Assembly: GCA_944321365.1 (NCBI GenBank)
Contig: CALULA010000003.1
Span: forward strand, 186,001-250,000
Source of the DNA: an uncultured Paraprevotella sp.
GTDB taxonomy: Bacteria; Bacteroidota; Bacteroidia; Bacteroidales; Bacteroidaceae
DNA length: 64,000 nucleotides
Direction of reading: 5' to 3'
Shown here: positions 35,037 to 43,933 of the stretch, in pieces
Layout: each line of letters starts with the position of its first letter
How positions within the stretch are numbered: position 1 is the first letter of the stretch
Notes under the pieces: model-generated
The model's input: only the letters and a program-made list of their open reading frames with translations
Told to the model about the DNA's origin: nothing
Databases searched by the model: none
Position numbers and translations under genes: made by a program

Positions 35037-36898
35037 TTGCTTGCAGACCCATAGAACTTTTGGCACCAGCGAAAAATGCGGAATGTGCCATTGCGGCAGT
35101 CGATCATGGTGCGGATGCTGTTTATATAGGTGCGTCACGTTTTGGGGCACGCGCATCAGCGGGCAATTCAGTGGAAGACATTGCGCGTGTGGTAGAGTAC
35201 GCCCATCTCTATCGGGTCAGGGTGTATGTGACGGTGAATACGATATTGAAAGATGATGAGCTGGCCGACACCGAGCATTTGATTTGGGAACTTTATCGTG
35301 TAGGTGTGGATGCATTGATTGTACAGGACATGGCTTTGCTGAAGTTACGGCTTCCGCCGATTCCTTTGCATGCCAGTACGCAGATGGATAACCGTACACC
35401 GGAGAAAGTGAAGTTCCTTCATCGTTTGGGGTTCAGTCAGGTGGTCTTGGCACGCGAGCTGTCTTTAGCCGAAATCGCGGCTGTACATCGGTCTTGCGAT
35501 GTCCCTTTAGAGGTTTTTGTGCATGGGGCGTTGTGTGTCAGCTACAGCGGATGTTGTTATGTTTCGCAGCATTGTTTCGGCAGGAGTGCCAATCGGGGAG
35601 AATGTGCCCAGTTCTGTCGTTTGAAGTTCGATTTAGTTGATAGCGACGGACAGACCATAGAGCGAGGCAAGCATTTGCTTTCTCTGAAAGATATGAACCG
35701 CACGGAAGACTTGGAATGTTTGTTGGATGCGGGAGTATCTTCTCTGAAAATAGAAGGGCGTTTGAAAGATGTGACTTATGTGAAGAACGTTACGGCTTGG
35801 TATCGCCAGCAGTTGGACGCTCTGTTCAAGCGGCGTCCGGAGTTCCGCAGAGCTTCTTCCGGACAGGTATTCCTGAAGTTTACGCCTCAGGTAGAGAAGA
35901 GTTTTAACCGCGGATTTACTCATTATTTCCTGAACGGCCGCACGCCGGACATTTTTTCCTTTCATACACCTAAGTCGTTGGGCGAAGAGGTCGGTACGGT
36001 AAAAGAGGTGCGTGGCAAGTGCATTGTGGTTGCCGGTGTGAAGCCTTTTGCTAACGGTGACGGTTTGTGCTTTCTGGATGAAAGAGGGAACCTGCAGGGA
36101 TTCCGCGTCAACCGTGTAGAGGGCAATAAACTTTATCCTGCAGAGATGCCTCGTCTGCGTCCGCACACTCGTCTGTACCGTAATTTCGATAAAGCTTTTG
36201 AGGATGCGCTTTCACGTCCGTCGGCTGTTCGCAAAATAGCAGTCTGGTGGACATTGTCTGAATACTCAGAAGGGTTTGTGCTGGAACTTCGTGACGAAGA
36301 TGAAGTATCTTTGGCTGTGGCTTTTCCTTATGTGAAAGAACCGGCACGTTTATCTCAGGAAGCAAATATCAAGGCGCAGTTGGATAAATTGGGTAATACA
36401 CCTTTCCAGACTGCCGGAGTCAGACTGAATTGCACGGCAGACTGGTTTATTCCGTCTTCTGTGTTGTCAGGATGGCGTCGGGAACTTACAGAGCGTTTGG
36501 TTAAGGTGCGTAAAATCAATTACCCGCGTCAGGTACGTTTGTTGCCTGTGCCATTTATTCGCGCAGAGGAAGAAAGAAACGGGCATTCAGCTTTACATGA
36601 TGTTCCGGAAGAGCTGACTTATTTGTCCAATGTGATGAACGATAAGGCGGAAAGTTTTTATCGTGAACATGGGGCTGTACGCATTGCTCCGGCTTTTGAG
36701 CGGTGTGAACCGGCGGGAGCGGCGTTGATGTTTTGCCGCCATTGTCTGCGCTATAGCTTAGGGTGGTGTAAACGTTATGGGGGAACGGACTCCCCGTATC
36801 GTGAGCCTTTTTTTCTGGTGCTGGGTGACGGGCGTCGTTTCCGTTTGGTCTTTGATTGCAAGGAATGTCAAATGAAAGTGTATGCCGATGAAAAATAG
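35033..36898 (+). CDS. peptidase U32 family protein (RlhA/TrhP-like)
   Basis: This 621-residue protein has an N-terminal TIM-barrel-like U32 domain (PIELLAPAKN, HGADAVYIG). It carries the family signature VFVHGALCVSYSGCC (161-175), followed by SANRGECAQFC (185-195); the Cys set C168, C174/175, C191 and C195 fits an iron-sulphur site. The C-terminal half (about 380-600) corresponds to the collagenase-like domain of longer members. E. coli relatives RlhA and TrhP hydroxylate 23S rRNA or tRNA; actual peptidase activity is doubtful. Which RNA is modified cannot be read here. It overlaps metA by 4 bp and the next gene by about 11 bp. Confidence 0.88.
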   Translation: MIACRPIELLAPAKNAECAIAAVDHGADAVYIGASRFGARASAGNSVEDIARVVEYAHLYRVRVYVTVNTILKDDELADTEHLIWELYRVGVDALIVQDMALLKLRLPPIPLHASTQMDNRTPEKVKFLHRLGFSQVVLARELSLAEIAAVHRSCDVPLEVFVHGALCVSYSGCCYVSQHCFGRSANRGECAQFCRLKFDLVDSDGQTIERGKHLLSLKDMNRTEDLECLLDAGVSSLKIEGRLKDVTYVKNVTAWYRQQLDALFKRRPEFRRASSGQVFLKFTPQVEKSFNRGFTHYFLNGRTPDIFSFHTPKSLGEEVGTVKEVRGKCIVVAGVKPFANGDGLCFLDERGNLQGFRVNRVEGNKLYPAEMPRLRPHTRLYRNFDKAFEDALSRPSAVRKIAVWWTLSEYSEGFVLELRDEDEVSLAVAFPYVKEPARLSQEANIKAQLDKLGNTPFQTAGVRLNCTADWFIPSSVLSGWRRELTERLVKVRKINYPRQVRLLPVPFIRAEEERNGHSALHDVPEELTYLSNVMNDKAESFYREHGAVRIAPAFERCEPAGAALMFCRHCLRYSLGWCKRYGGTDSPYREPFFLVLGDGRRFRLVFDCKECQMKVYADEK

Positions 36899-37883
36899 CA
36901 AGGTCGGGATTATTTGTCTGCTGATAGTCTGTTTGCTGTCGGCTTGCTACTATCCTAAACCGGATTATGCTGACGATTGGGATCTGACGGAGCACCGCAA
37001 GGATTCATTGGATTTCGAAGCCATGCATCATTATACGGCAAACTTTAATTTCATGGTCACGGGAGATTCATTGGTCTTGCTGGAGGAACTTCCTGTTCAT
37101 CGTGCGGGATTGATGCATTTCGGAACAGATAGTGTCTGTGTGATGAGTGATGACCGTTTGGTTGTCGCCGACATTGCATTTGTTCCGGAAGATTCTGTAG
37201 ACTCCGTATGGGTAAAAGTGGCCCGCGATCAGCAGACGATGGGATGGACGCGTGAGTCCGATTTGCTGGAGAGTGCGATACCGGATGATTCCATTTCGCA
37301 CTTTATCCATGTGTTCAGCAATGCCCATCTGATGTATTTCATCGGTGTGTTGTTCTTGGTATTGTTGCTTTATCTGGTGCGTCGTATGCGGCGCAAGCGT
37401 TTTCATATCGTACATTTTGATGATATTGGCAGCTTTTATCCCACATTGCTTTGCCTCACCTTGTCTGGAGCGGCTACATTGTATGCCAGTATGCAGAAGT
37501 TTGTGCCGGACACATGGGTAGAGTTTTATTTTCATCCTACGCTCAATCCTTTCGGGCTTCCGTTCATTCTGGGGTTGTTTGTCGCTTCAGTATGGTTGAT
37601 TGTTATCTTGGCGGTTGCTTCTGTCGAGGATGTTTGCCGTCAGCTGCCTTTATCAGAAGCTGTGCTATATTTGTTCGCTTTGCTGGGCGTTTGCGCAGGC
37701 TGTTATTTGTTCTTTTCCGTGACTACCTTATATTATATAGGCTATCCTTGCTGGTTGTTGTATGTGGTCTGGGCTATACGCCGCTATTGGCGTTATGCGC
37801 GTTGCCCGTATGTTTGTGGCAGTTGCGGTGCTGCCCTTCATCAGAAAGGCCGTTGTCCTTATTGTGATGCCTGGAACGATTGA
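36888..37883 (+). CDS. zinc-ribbon membrane lipoprotein
   Basis: This 331-residue protein has a lipoprotein leader (LLSAC, Cys20) and a soluble part (to about 135) with an SH3-like stretch (VWVKVARDQQTMGWTRESDLL). Four or five membrane helices follow (from about 140), and the C-terminal zinc ribbon carries CGSC and CPYC pairs. Presence of both a lipobox and a cytoplasmic-type zinc ribbon makes topology odd; a family of unknown function in Bacteroides shows this plan. It overlaps the end of the U32 gene. An ATG at 36882 is an alternative start. Its stop lies 31 bp from the end of the convergent TonB receptor gene. Confidence 0.75.
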   Translation: MKNSKVGIICLLIVCLLSACYYPKPDYADDWDLTEHRKDSLDFEAMHHYTANFNFMVTGDSLVLLEELPVHRAGLMHFGTDSVCVMSDDRLVVADIAFVPEDSVDSVWVKVARDQQTMGWTRESDLLESAIPDDSISHFIHVFSNAHLMYFIGVLFLVLLLYLVRRMRRKRFHIVHFDDIGSFYPTLLCLTLSGAATLYASMQKFVPDTWVEFYFHPTLNPFGLPFILGLFVASVWLIVILAVASVEDVCRQLPLSEAVLYLFALLGVCAGCYLFFSVTTLYYIGYPCWLLYVVWAIRRYWRYARCPYVCGSCGAALHQKGRCPYCDAWND

Positions 37884-37914
37884 TGTCGTAAACCGTTGCT
37901 TTGGACTAAGCGTC

Positions 37915-40347
37915 TCACAAATGCATACTGATTTCTACGCCGAATTGTAAGGGTGCGCCTTGTTGACTGAATTTCAGCGTGCGTGTTGTAGCGGCCGATG
38001 TGAAGAAAAACGCATCGTAGTCTGTTGCTGTCAGGTTTTTGCCATAGAGGTCGATACGTATGGCCCCGAAGTCCAGACCGGCATGTGCGTTCAGCAGGGC
38101 ATAAAAGGGTTGGCGGTAGACATTGTCTTCCTCCCAGTAGATTTTTCCGGCTCCTGTTGTGCCGATTCCGAAGAAAAAGCCTTTTACGGCTGTTGAAGAG
38201 GCTGTGGGCTGGTAGAATTCTATTCCTGCACTCAGGGTATGGCAAGGGACGAAAGGCACGTAGTTGCCGTCGTAGCTGATGGCTTCCTGCCCGGTCTCCT
38301 CGTCTGCGGCCTGCATCTCGTAACGTTTGAATACGGAGTGTGTGTAGCCATAGGAGGCCTGCCATGTGAGCCGGTTGTCCAGCCAGCCGCCACGGAAACT
38401 GACCTCTGCTCCGTAGCTTTGTCCGCGTCCGGCATTGACCATCACACGTCCCAGCCCGCTGCTCACGAATTTGGAAATCTGTTGGTCGTATACGTCCATA
38501 TAGAATACGGCGGCATCCATCTGTATCTTGTCCTTCAGGAAGGAGAAATGTCCGCCCATTTCATAATTATAGCTATATTCCGGTTCGTAGCGGGTTTGTG
38601 CAGGAGTTCCGTTGAACGGCTCTTGCGGAATCTGTTTCACAATCATTTGTTTCACGGCTTCCGGCATACGGTCGTAGGCGGGTTGGTCAAGCACTGCTTG
38701 GGTTTCGGACTGTGTGGAGGACATCATCCGGCTTTTCAGGTCGCCTTGTACAAGGTCGCTGAACATCTGCACGTTGTAACCGCCGCTCCGATACCCTTTG
38801 CTCCAGCTTATGTATATGTTGTTCTGGCTGTCGAAGCTGTATTGCAGAGCCACTTTAGGCAACCATTGCACATAGTCGTGTTGCAGTTCACCGGTAAAAT
38901 GGCTTTCGTCCGACAGACCTTTCAGGCTAAGCGGCATCATGGGTGAGCTGACATCAAGGTCGTAGTCCAGTCGGCCGCCGTAGTCGTATTTCAGTTTCAT
39001 TCTTTCGTATTCGATACGTAGTCCGGCAGACAAGCTTAATCCCGCGACATTGAACAGATTGTTGAATGTGCTTTGGTGGAAAACTGCCAGGTCGGTGGAA
39101 GGTGTTTCAAAGGCTCCGTCGGCTAAGAAGGCGGATGAGGGCATGTGTAGGGTCAGTGCCATACCCATGGGAAGCATCGCGGCATTTGCCTGATCGAATA
39201 CGGTGTTCATGAAAGCCTGTGTCAGTGATACCGGACTTTTTGTGTGCAAGGCCTGATACATGGCATAGATTCCGTTGGTCCATATCCAGTTTCGGTCAGA
39301 GTTGCTTTTGAGGGTCAGTTCCTCGCTCCATGAGTTGATGCGTTGCTTTTGGGTCAGCGTGAAATAGTCCACGTCCGTGAAGTCTTGGTCAAGAGTCATG
39401 TTGTCGTTCAGGTTCTGGTAAGCCGTGACGGATGACAGCACGAAGCGTTCGCCTGTGAACTGTGTGTTCAGGCTGCTGTTGAGCAGACTGCGGCGGTAGA
39501 AGGACGGACGGTTGTAAATGATCTGTCCGATGCGGTCGGGCATGTTTTCTTCTCCGTCGCCGGTTCCCATGTAGCGGTAGGGGTAGCCCCGGTCTTCCCG
39601 ATAAGAATAGTCGGTGGAAAAATCCAGTTTCCATTTCTCGGCAGGCAGGTAAATCAGCCGTATGCGTCCGCCGCCGGTCTCGTCGCCGCCGACATCCTCA
39701 TGGCGGGTGACGTTCTCGAAAAATCCGTCGGAATGTTTATAATGTCCGCTCAGTGCGTATGCCAGCCTGTGACCGGCTTTCTGATAGTGGGAGGCTGATA
39801 CCTGATAACCGTTGTCTTTGACGGAGGCTCCCATGCGCAGGTCTGTTCCCTGATAGCGGAAGGGGTTGCGGGTGAACACCCGGATAAGGCCACCCATGGC
39901 ATTGCGTCCGTACAACGTGGCTTGGGGGCCGCGCAGCACGTCAATACGTTCCACGTCGGTCAGGCTGATGTCGTAGGCACTCTTGTCGGCATATCCCACA
40001 TTGTCTACATACAGTCCGACGGCGGGTGTGTTGATGCGTGAGCCGATGCCGCGGATATAAGCCGCCGAGGTCAGACTGCTGCCATAGTCGGGCATATAGA
40101 AGTTGGGCACATGGGCAGACAGTTCCTTGAGCGACTGGCTGTGTTGGTTGTCTATCGCGTCCCGGTCGAACAGGGAGACGGCTGTGGGTTGGCTGCGTAG
40201 CTTGCCGGTCTCTTTCGGGGCAGATATGATGACCACCTCTTCAATATCTTTTACACGTGTGCTGTCGTCTGCTGCTTCTTCAGTCGGAATCGTGTGGCCC
40301 GACAGGGCCGTAAGGGATAATGCGGTTAATATAATCAGTCCGTTCAT
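37915..40347 (-). CDS. TonB-dependent outer membrane receptor
   Basis: This 810-residue receptor has a signal peptide (about 1-20). A plug domain (about 35-165) has VEEVVI-like TonB box region, RSQPTAVSLFDRDAI, YIRGIGSRINTPAVGLYVDNV and VERIDVLRGPQATLYGRNAMGG. The 22-strand barrel fills the rest. It lacks the N-terminal carboxypeptidase-like domain of SusC proteins and no SusD gene is adjacent, so a small ligand such as a siderophore, haem or cobalamin is more likely than a glycan. The ligand is unknown. The start at 40347 follows from the -7 element at 40372-40379, which excludes the ATG at 40374. A 20-bp dyad lies over the transcription start. Confidence 0.9.
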   Translation of the reverse strand: MNGLIILTALSLTALSGHTIPTEEAADDSTRVKDIEEVVIISAPKETGKLRSQPTAVSLFDRDAIDNQHSQSLKELSAHVPNFYMPDYGSSLTSAAYIRGIGSRINTPAVGLYVDNVGYADKSAYDISLTDVERIDVLRGPQATLYGRNAMGGLIRVFTRNPFRYQGTDLRMGASVKDNGYQVSASHYQKAGHRLAYALSGHYKHSDGFFENVTRHEDVGGDETGGGRIRLIYLPAEKWKLDFSTDYSYREDRGYPYRYMGTGDGEENMPDRIGQIIYNRPSFYRRSLLNSSLNTQFTGERFVLSSVTAYQNLNDNMTLDQDFTDVDYFTLTQKQRINSWSEELTLKSNSDRNWIWTNGIYAMYQALHTKSPVSLTQAFMNTVFDQANAAMLPMGMALTLHMPSSAFLADGAFETPSTDLAVFHQSTFNNLFNVAGLSLSAGLRIEYERMKLKYDYGGRLDYDLDVSSPMMPLSLKGLSDESHFTGELQHDYVQWLPKVALQYSFDSQNNIYISWSKGYRSGGYNVQMFSDLVQGDLKSRMMSSTQSETQAVLDQPAYDRMPEAVKQMIVKQIPQEPFNGTPAQTRYEPEYSYNYEMGGHFSFLKDKIQMDAAVFYMDVYDQQISKFVSSGLGRVMVNAGRGQSYGAEVSFRGGWLDNRLTWQASYGYTHSVFKRYEMQAADEETGQEAISYDGNYVPFVPCHTLSAGIEFYQPTASSTAVKGFFFGIGTTGAGKIYWEEDNVYRQPFYALLNAHAGLDFGAIRIDLYGKNLTATDYDAFFFTSAATTRTLKFSQQGAPLQFGVEISMHL

Positions 40348-40355
40348 TTGTCTAT

Positions 40356-40379
40356 TTTGCGTTTCGAGACGCAAAGTTA
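40356..40379 (-). promoter_or_regulatory. promoter with overlapping 20-bp dyad, TonB receptor gene
   Basis: The -7 element is TAACTTTG (40379-40372, minus strand). An inverted repeat from 40356 to 40375 (TTTGCGT and ACGCAAA arms around TCGA, nine of ten pairs match) covers its downstream end and the expected transcription start. This is a strong position for a repressor operator. Confidence 0.6.
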
Positions 40380-40494
40380 CGGCTATTTGCCGGGGGCGGC
40401 AATCCTAATTTATGAGGATTTTCCGCTAAGTCCGCATGAAGATGTTCCTGCAGGATGCAGGAATCTCAAATAAAGTGAAAATGGATTTATCCGT

Positions 40495-40525
40495 TTTGAA
40501 AGTTCGTTTTTTTTCAGTAACTTAG
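40495..40525 (+). promoter_or_regulatory. promoter of the kamA-family gene
   Basis: TTTG (40495-40498), a 19-bp gap and TAACTTAG (40518-40525) match the Bacteroides consensus except for one base. Confidence 0.6.
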
Positions 40526-40586
40526 GACACTTGTTAAGCCGATGCGCATGACTGTATGCAGCATCAGCTTTAATACGGATTTTGTT

Positions 40587-42686
40587 ATGGAACAGACAAA
40601 TAGAGAATGGACATTGCATGAGGTGAGAGACTTGTTTGCGCGCGATTGTCCACAGCTGACGGCATGGGCGTCGGAATGTGGGAGCGGAGAGGCGTTCAGG
40701 CAAAGGCTGAAAAAAGAACTGCAACACCGGGAGAGTCTTTCCGCAAAAGCCGCGCGGACGTTGCGGATTATGGCAGACTATGACGGGCGGACGGTGCATG
40801 AACTTTCCACGGGGGAGGATGTGCGGCTGGAGACGATGACCCTTCTTTGGCGTTTCCTGACACAGCAGATGGTGGATGACACAGTCTCGATTGACTTTGC
40901 ACTTGATCTTTATCACCTGTTCAGTCAGTTGTTCCGGCCAGTCAGTGCTCCGCCAGGTGCGGCGCAGGTGCGGCAGTGGATGGACCGCTGGCCGGACGGT
41001 ATGGACGAGACTGTGCAGGCCGTCCGCAGGGCGAACAAGGAACGGATGGTGCCCTTGCTGGTGCGCAGGATAGAGCAGCGTCCGGCCTCGTTGCGCCACT
41101 ACGTGTTCTCGTCCGGCATGACGGCGGAGGAGAAACGGCGGCAGGTGCTGGAGTGGTGGAATGAGATACACTTCCAGCTGGTGATGGCCGCGAAGACACC
41201 GGAGGAGCTGAATGCCCTGCTGGGCGGCGTGTTGTCTGCCGGCACGCTGGACATCTACCGGCGGGCGCAGGCGAAGGGCATCCCCATTTTCGTGACCCCC
41301 TATTACCTCTCGTTGCTGGACCCGTCCGGCCGGGGCTATGACGATGCGGCCATCCGCAGTTATGTCATCTACTCCTCGCGGCTGGTGGAGGCTTTCGGAC
41401 ATATCCGTGCCTGGGAGCGGGAGGACGTGGTGGAGGAGGGCCGCCCCAATGTGGCGGGGTGGCTGTTGCCCGGCGGGCACAACATCCACCGTCGCTATCC
41501 GGAGGTGGCCATCCTGATTCCGGACACGATGGGGCGGGCCTGCGGCGGGCTGTGCGCTTCCTGTCAGCGGATGTACGACTTCCAGAGCCGCCGCCTGAAC
41601 TTCGACCTGGAGCGGCTGAAGCCGCATGAGAGCTGGAACGACCGTCTGCGTCATCTGATGGACTATTTCGAGCAGGACACCCAGCTGCGCGACATCCTCA
41701 TCACCGGCGGTGATGCGCTGATGAGCCGCAACGCCACGCTGCGCGGTCTGCTGGAGGCCGTGTACGACATGGCGGTGCGCAAGCGTGAGGCCAACCGCCG
41801 GAGGCCGGACGGCGAGAAGTACGCCGAACTGCAGCGCGTGCGGCTGGGCACCCGTCTGCCGGTCTACCTGCCCATGCGGGTGGACGATGAACTGGTGGAC
41901 ATCCTGCGTGGTTTCCGCGAGAAAGCCGCAGCGGTGGGCGTGCGTCAGTTCTTCGTGCAGACGCATTTCCAGTCGCCGCTGGAGGTGACGCCGGAGTCGT
42001 GTGAGGCCCTACGCCGGATTCAGTCGGCGGGATGGACCGTCACGAACCAGCTGGTGTTCAACGTGGCGGCGTCGCGTCGCGGGCATACGGCCGCCCTGCG
42101 TCGGGTGCTGAACCGTCTGGGCGTGGTGTGCTACTACACCTTCTCCGTGAAAGGCTTTGATGAGAACTACGAGCTGTTTGCCCCCAATGCCCGCTCGCTG
42201 CAGGAGGCCTGTGAGGAGAAGGTGCTGGGCCGTCTGACACCGGACGGTGAGGCCGCGTTCACGGCGTGCCTTTTCCATGCGGACAGTCCGGCCACGGCCC
42301 TGCGCGGTTTCTGTGCGGAGAGGGGGCTGCCGTTCGTGGCCACGGACCGCAACGTGCTCAACCTGCCCGGTGTGGGCAAGAGCATGACGTTCGTGCTGGC
42401 GGGCATCGGGGCCGACGGGCGGCGCATTCTGCGCTTCGACCACGACCGCACGCGCCGTCACAGTCCTGTCATCGACCGTATGGGCGAGGTGTATATCAAG
42501 GAGAACAAGTCGCTCTACCGCTATCTGCTCCAGCTGGAAGCGATGGGAGAGGACATCGGCGACTACGCCGGACTGTGGAACTATACGGAGGGTCAGACAG
42601 AGCGGCGCGTGCCGTTCTTCGACTATCCCCGGCCGGATTTCCGCATCACCGGCCGCTTTACGAATCTGGAACTGGGCGAGGGGTAG
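40587..42686 (+). CDS. KamA-family radical SAM aminomutase
   Basis: This 699-residue protein of the lysine 2,3-aminomutase family has an extended N-terminal region. The radical SAM cluster motif is C319-GGL-C323-AS-C326, followed by ITGGDALMS (about 372-380), RLGTRLPVYLPMRV and QTHFQSPLEVTPES, all family landmarks. Canonical KamA is about 420 residues; the extra 250 N-terminal residues are a Bacteroidetes type and are not explained. The true substrate may not be lysine. The start at 40587 is preferred over 40542 because the promoter at 40495-40525 would leave only about 10 nt before the earlier ATG. An internal segment (40959-41396) is duplicated at 45091-45528. Confidence 0.87.
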   Translation: MEQTNREWTLHEVRDLFARDCPQLTAWASECGSGEAFRQRLKKELQHRESLSAKAARTLRIMADYDGRTVHELSTGEDVRLETMTLLWRFLTQQMVDDTVSIDFALDLYHLFSQLFRPVSAPPGAAQVRQWMDRWPDGMDETVQAVRRANKERMVPLLVRRIEQRPASLRHYVFSSGMTAEEKRRQVLEWWNEIHFQLVMAAKTPEELNALLGGVLSAGTLDIYRRAQAKGIPIFVTPYYLSLLDPSGRGYDDAAIRSYVIYSSRLVEAFGHIRAWEREDVVEEGRPNVAGWLLPGGHNIHRRYPEVAILIPDTMGRACGGLCASCQRMYDFQSRRLNFDLERLKPHESWNDRLRHLMDYFEQDTQLRDILITGGDALMSRNATLRGLLEAVYDMAVRKREANRRRPDGEKYAELQRVRLGTRLPVYLPMRVDDELVDILRGFREKAAAVGVRQFFVQTHFQSPLEVTPESCEALRRIQSAGWTVTNQLVFNVAASRRGHTAALRRVLNRLGVVCYYTFSVKGFDENYELFAPNARSLQEACEEKVLGRLTPDGEAAFTACLFHADSPATALRGFCAERGLPFVATDRNVLNLPGVGKSMTFVLAGIGADGRRILRFDHDRTRRHSPVIDRMGEVYIKENKSLYRYLLQLEAMGEDIGDYAGLWNYTEGQTERRVPFFDYPRPDFRITGRFTNLELGEG

Positions 42687-42737
42687 CCGGTTTTGCCGTT
42701 CCCTTTATCCGGGATGCCAGAGAACGTCCCGCCTCAC

Positions 42738-42772
42738 GGCCGGGTCTGCCACATGTATGGGCAGGCCCGGCC
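42738..42772 (+). terminator. long GC-rich hairpin after the kamA-family gene
   Basis: A 13-bp stem (42738-42750 with 42760-42772, one G-U) has a 9-nt loop, but only a weak T tail. It may be a first terminator or an RNA 3' end stabiliser. Confidence 0.5.
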
Positions 42773-42878
42773 TGGCGGTTTCCCGTACGGCTGAGGCTGT
42801 GGGGCTTCTTTATTCAGTCCTGTTTTTTCTTCCTGCAATAGTGGCTTTTACCGATATTTTTTAGAAATTTGTACTCGT

Positions 42879-42908
42879 CTGCGGAGTTGCCGCAGGTCTT
42901 ATTTTTGT
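42879..42908 (+). terminator. second terminator candidate after the kamA-family gene
   Basis: CTGCGG-AGTTG-CCGCAG (42879-42895) is followed by a T-rich stretch (TCTTATTTTTGTC). Confidence 0.5.
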
Positions 42909-42935
42909 CTTTTTGAAGAAATAATATTCCTGAAA

Positions 42936-43418
42936 AGAGCATTAGTCGTGGAAAATGCGTATCTTTGCAATGTCTCTGGGTAGAAGTCCAGAGATTGGCA
43001 AGAAAGCATTTTGCAATGTCCTGACCTGTAAAATTCGCCAAAATTTGAAATGAAGGACAGAAGCGGCTAATGCTCATTCTGTGTCGTGTGTGTCGCGTTG
43101 CGTACAGGCAATGCGCTTCATACATAGATGCAAGCATGGGAATATTGTTTCTTCTGTGTCCGTTTCATTTCGGGTGTTTGGCGATACCTTCAGGTTGATG
43201 GGCATGGGGCGGCAAGTCTCATGCTTTTCTTGTGATTCAACATTCTGAACCCATATGAATGGTCAGGTTCGGGGACTTACTGACACACTTTGTGGAACGG
43301 GTATGATGACATACAGGAACGGTCGGATAACCGGCCTGCGTTGACGACATATAACGGGTTCTGCGAGTATAAATGGCACTTGCGCGCAGTACCGGAATGA
43401 GTTCTTTACAGTGCCTAT
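42936..43418 (+). other. non-coding stretch with promoter-like element, hairpin and inverted repeat
   Basis: No gene is seen here. A -7 match (TATCTTTG, 42960-42967) is followed 5 bp later by a hairpin (TCTCTGG 42973-42979 with CCAGAGA 42988-42994). GAGCATTAG (42937-42945) and CTAATGCTC (43067-43075) form a 9-bp inverted repeat that encloses both. TTGCAATGTC occurs twice (from 42965 and from 43011). This could be a small RNA gene or the remnant of an element. From 43076 to 43418 nothing specific is recognised. Confidence 0.3.
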
Positions 43419-43913
43419 ATGAAAAAAATGAATCGAATTATGAGAAATTGGAATGTGTGGGCTTGTGCCTTATTGGCCTTGCCGATGGTGGCTTGCGGGC
43501 CTGCGAAGAGTGATGCGGGACAGTCAGTTGCGGCTGATTCCGTGTCGGTGGAAGACGTGGCCGGAGAGCAGACCGTTGATTTGCAGGACAACCCGCAGGC
43601 ATTGGCGGATTTTGCCGTGGAGTGTTTCCGCACGCGCGACTTTGAGCCGCTGTTGCCCTATGCTACGGACAAGGGCAAGGGGCGTATGGAAAATGACATG
43701 GCCATTGAAAAGCAGATGCAGAACGACCGTGGCTTGAGGGAGATGCGCGAGCAGTTGAGCCAGACAGTCTACACCTGTGTCGAGACGAGCGACATGGGTA
43801 GCAGTGCCAAACTGATGAGATACAAGAGCGATCCGAAGGGCTATAATGTGAAAGTGTTGCTTGAGATGCACGACGGCAAGTGGCTGGTGGATTTGGTCGG
43901 CGGTGACAGATGA
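43419..43913 (+). CDS. lipoprotein of unknown function (DUF4878-like)
   Basis: This 164-residue protein has a lipoprotein leader (PMVAC, Cys26). After a low-complexity Ala/Asp/Val linker, residues about 60-160 look like a small NTF2/DUF4878-type fold: ALADFAVECFRTRDFEPLLPYATD, a conserved helix with MREQL, and a closing strand VKVLLEMHDGKWLVDLVG. Relatives sit in the periplasm with unknown function. ATGs at codons 4 and 8 are possible starts. It overlaps or nearly touches the next gene, which also encodes a secreted protein, so the two form an operon. No promoter was identified. Confidence 0.7.
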   Translation: MKKMNRIMRNWNVWACALLALPMVACGPAKSDAGQSVAADSVSVEDVAGEQTVDLQDNPQALADFAVECFRTRDFEPLLPYATDKGKGRMENDMAIEKQMQNDRGLREMREQLSQTVYTCVETSDMGSSAKLMRYKSDPKGYNVKVLLEMHDGKWLVDLVGGDR

Positions 43914-43933
43914 CATCCCTAATTCGTACAAAC

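Noticed and set aside
40410..41966. A 518-codon open frame on the minus strand
   Set aside because: It is antisense to the kamA-family gene and shows no motif, leader or promoter of its own.
43076..43418. Further TGCG cores near 43099, 43112, 43337, 43362 and 43381 as another array
   Set aside because: The intervals (13, 25 and 19 bp) do not keep the 22-bp phase.
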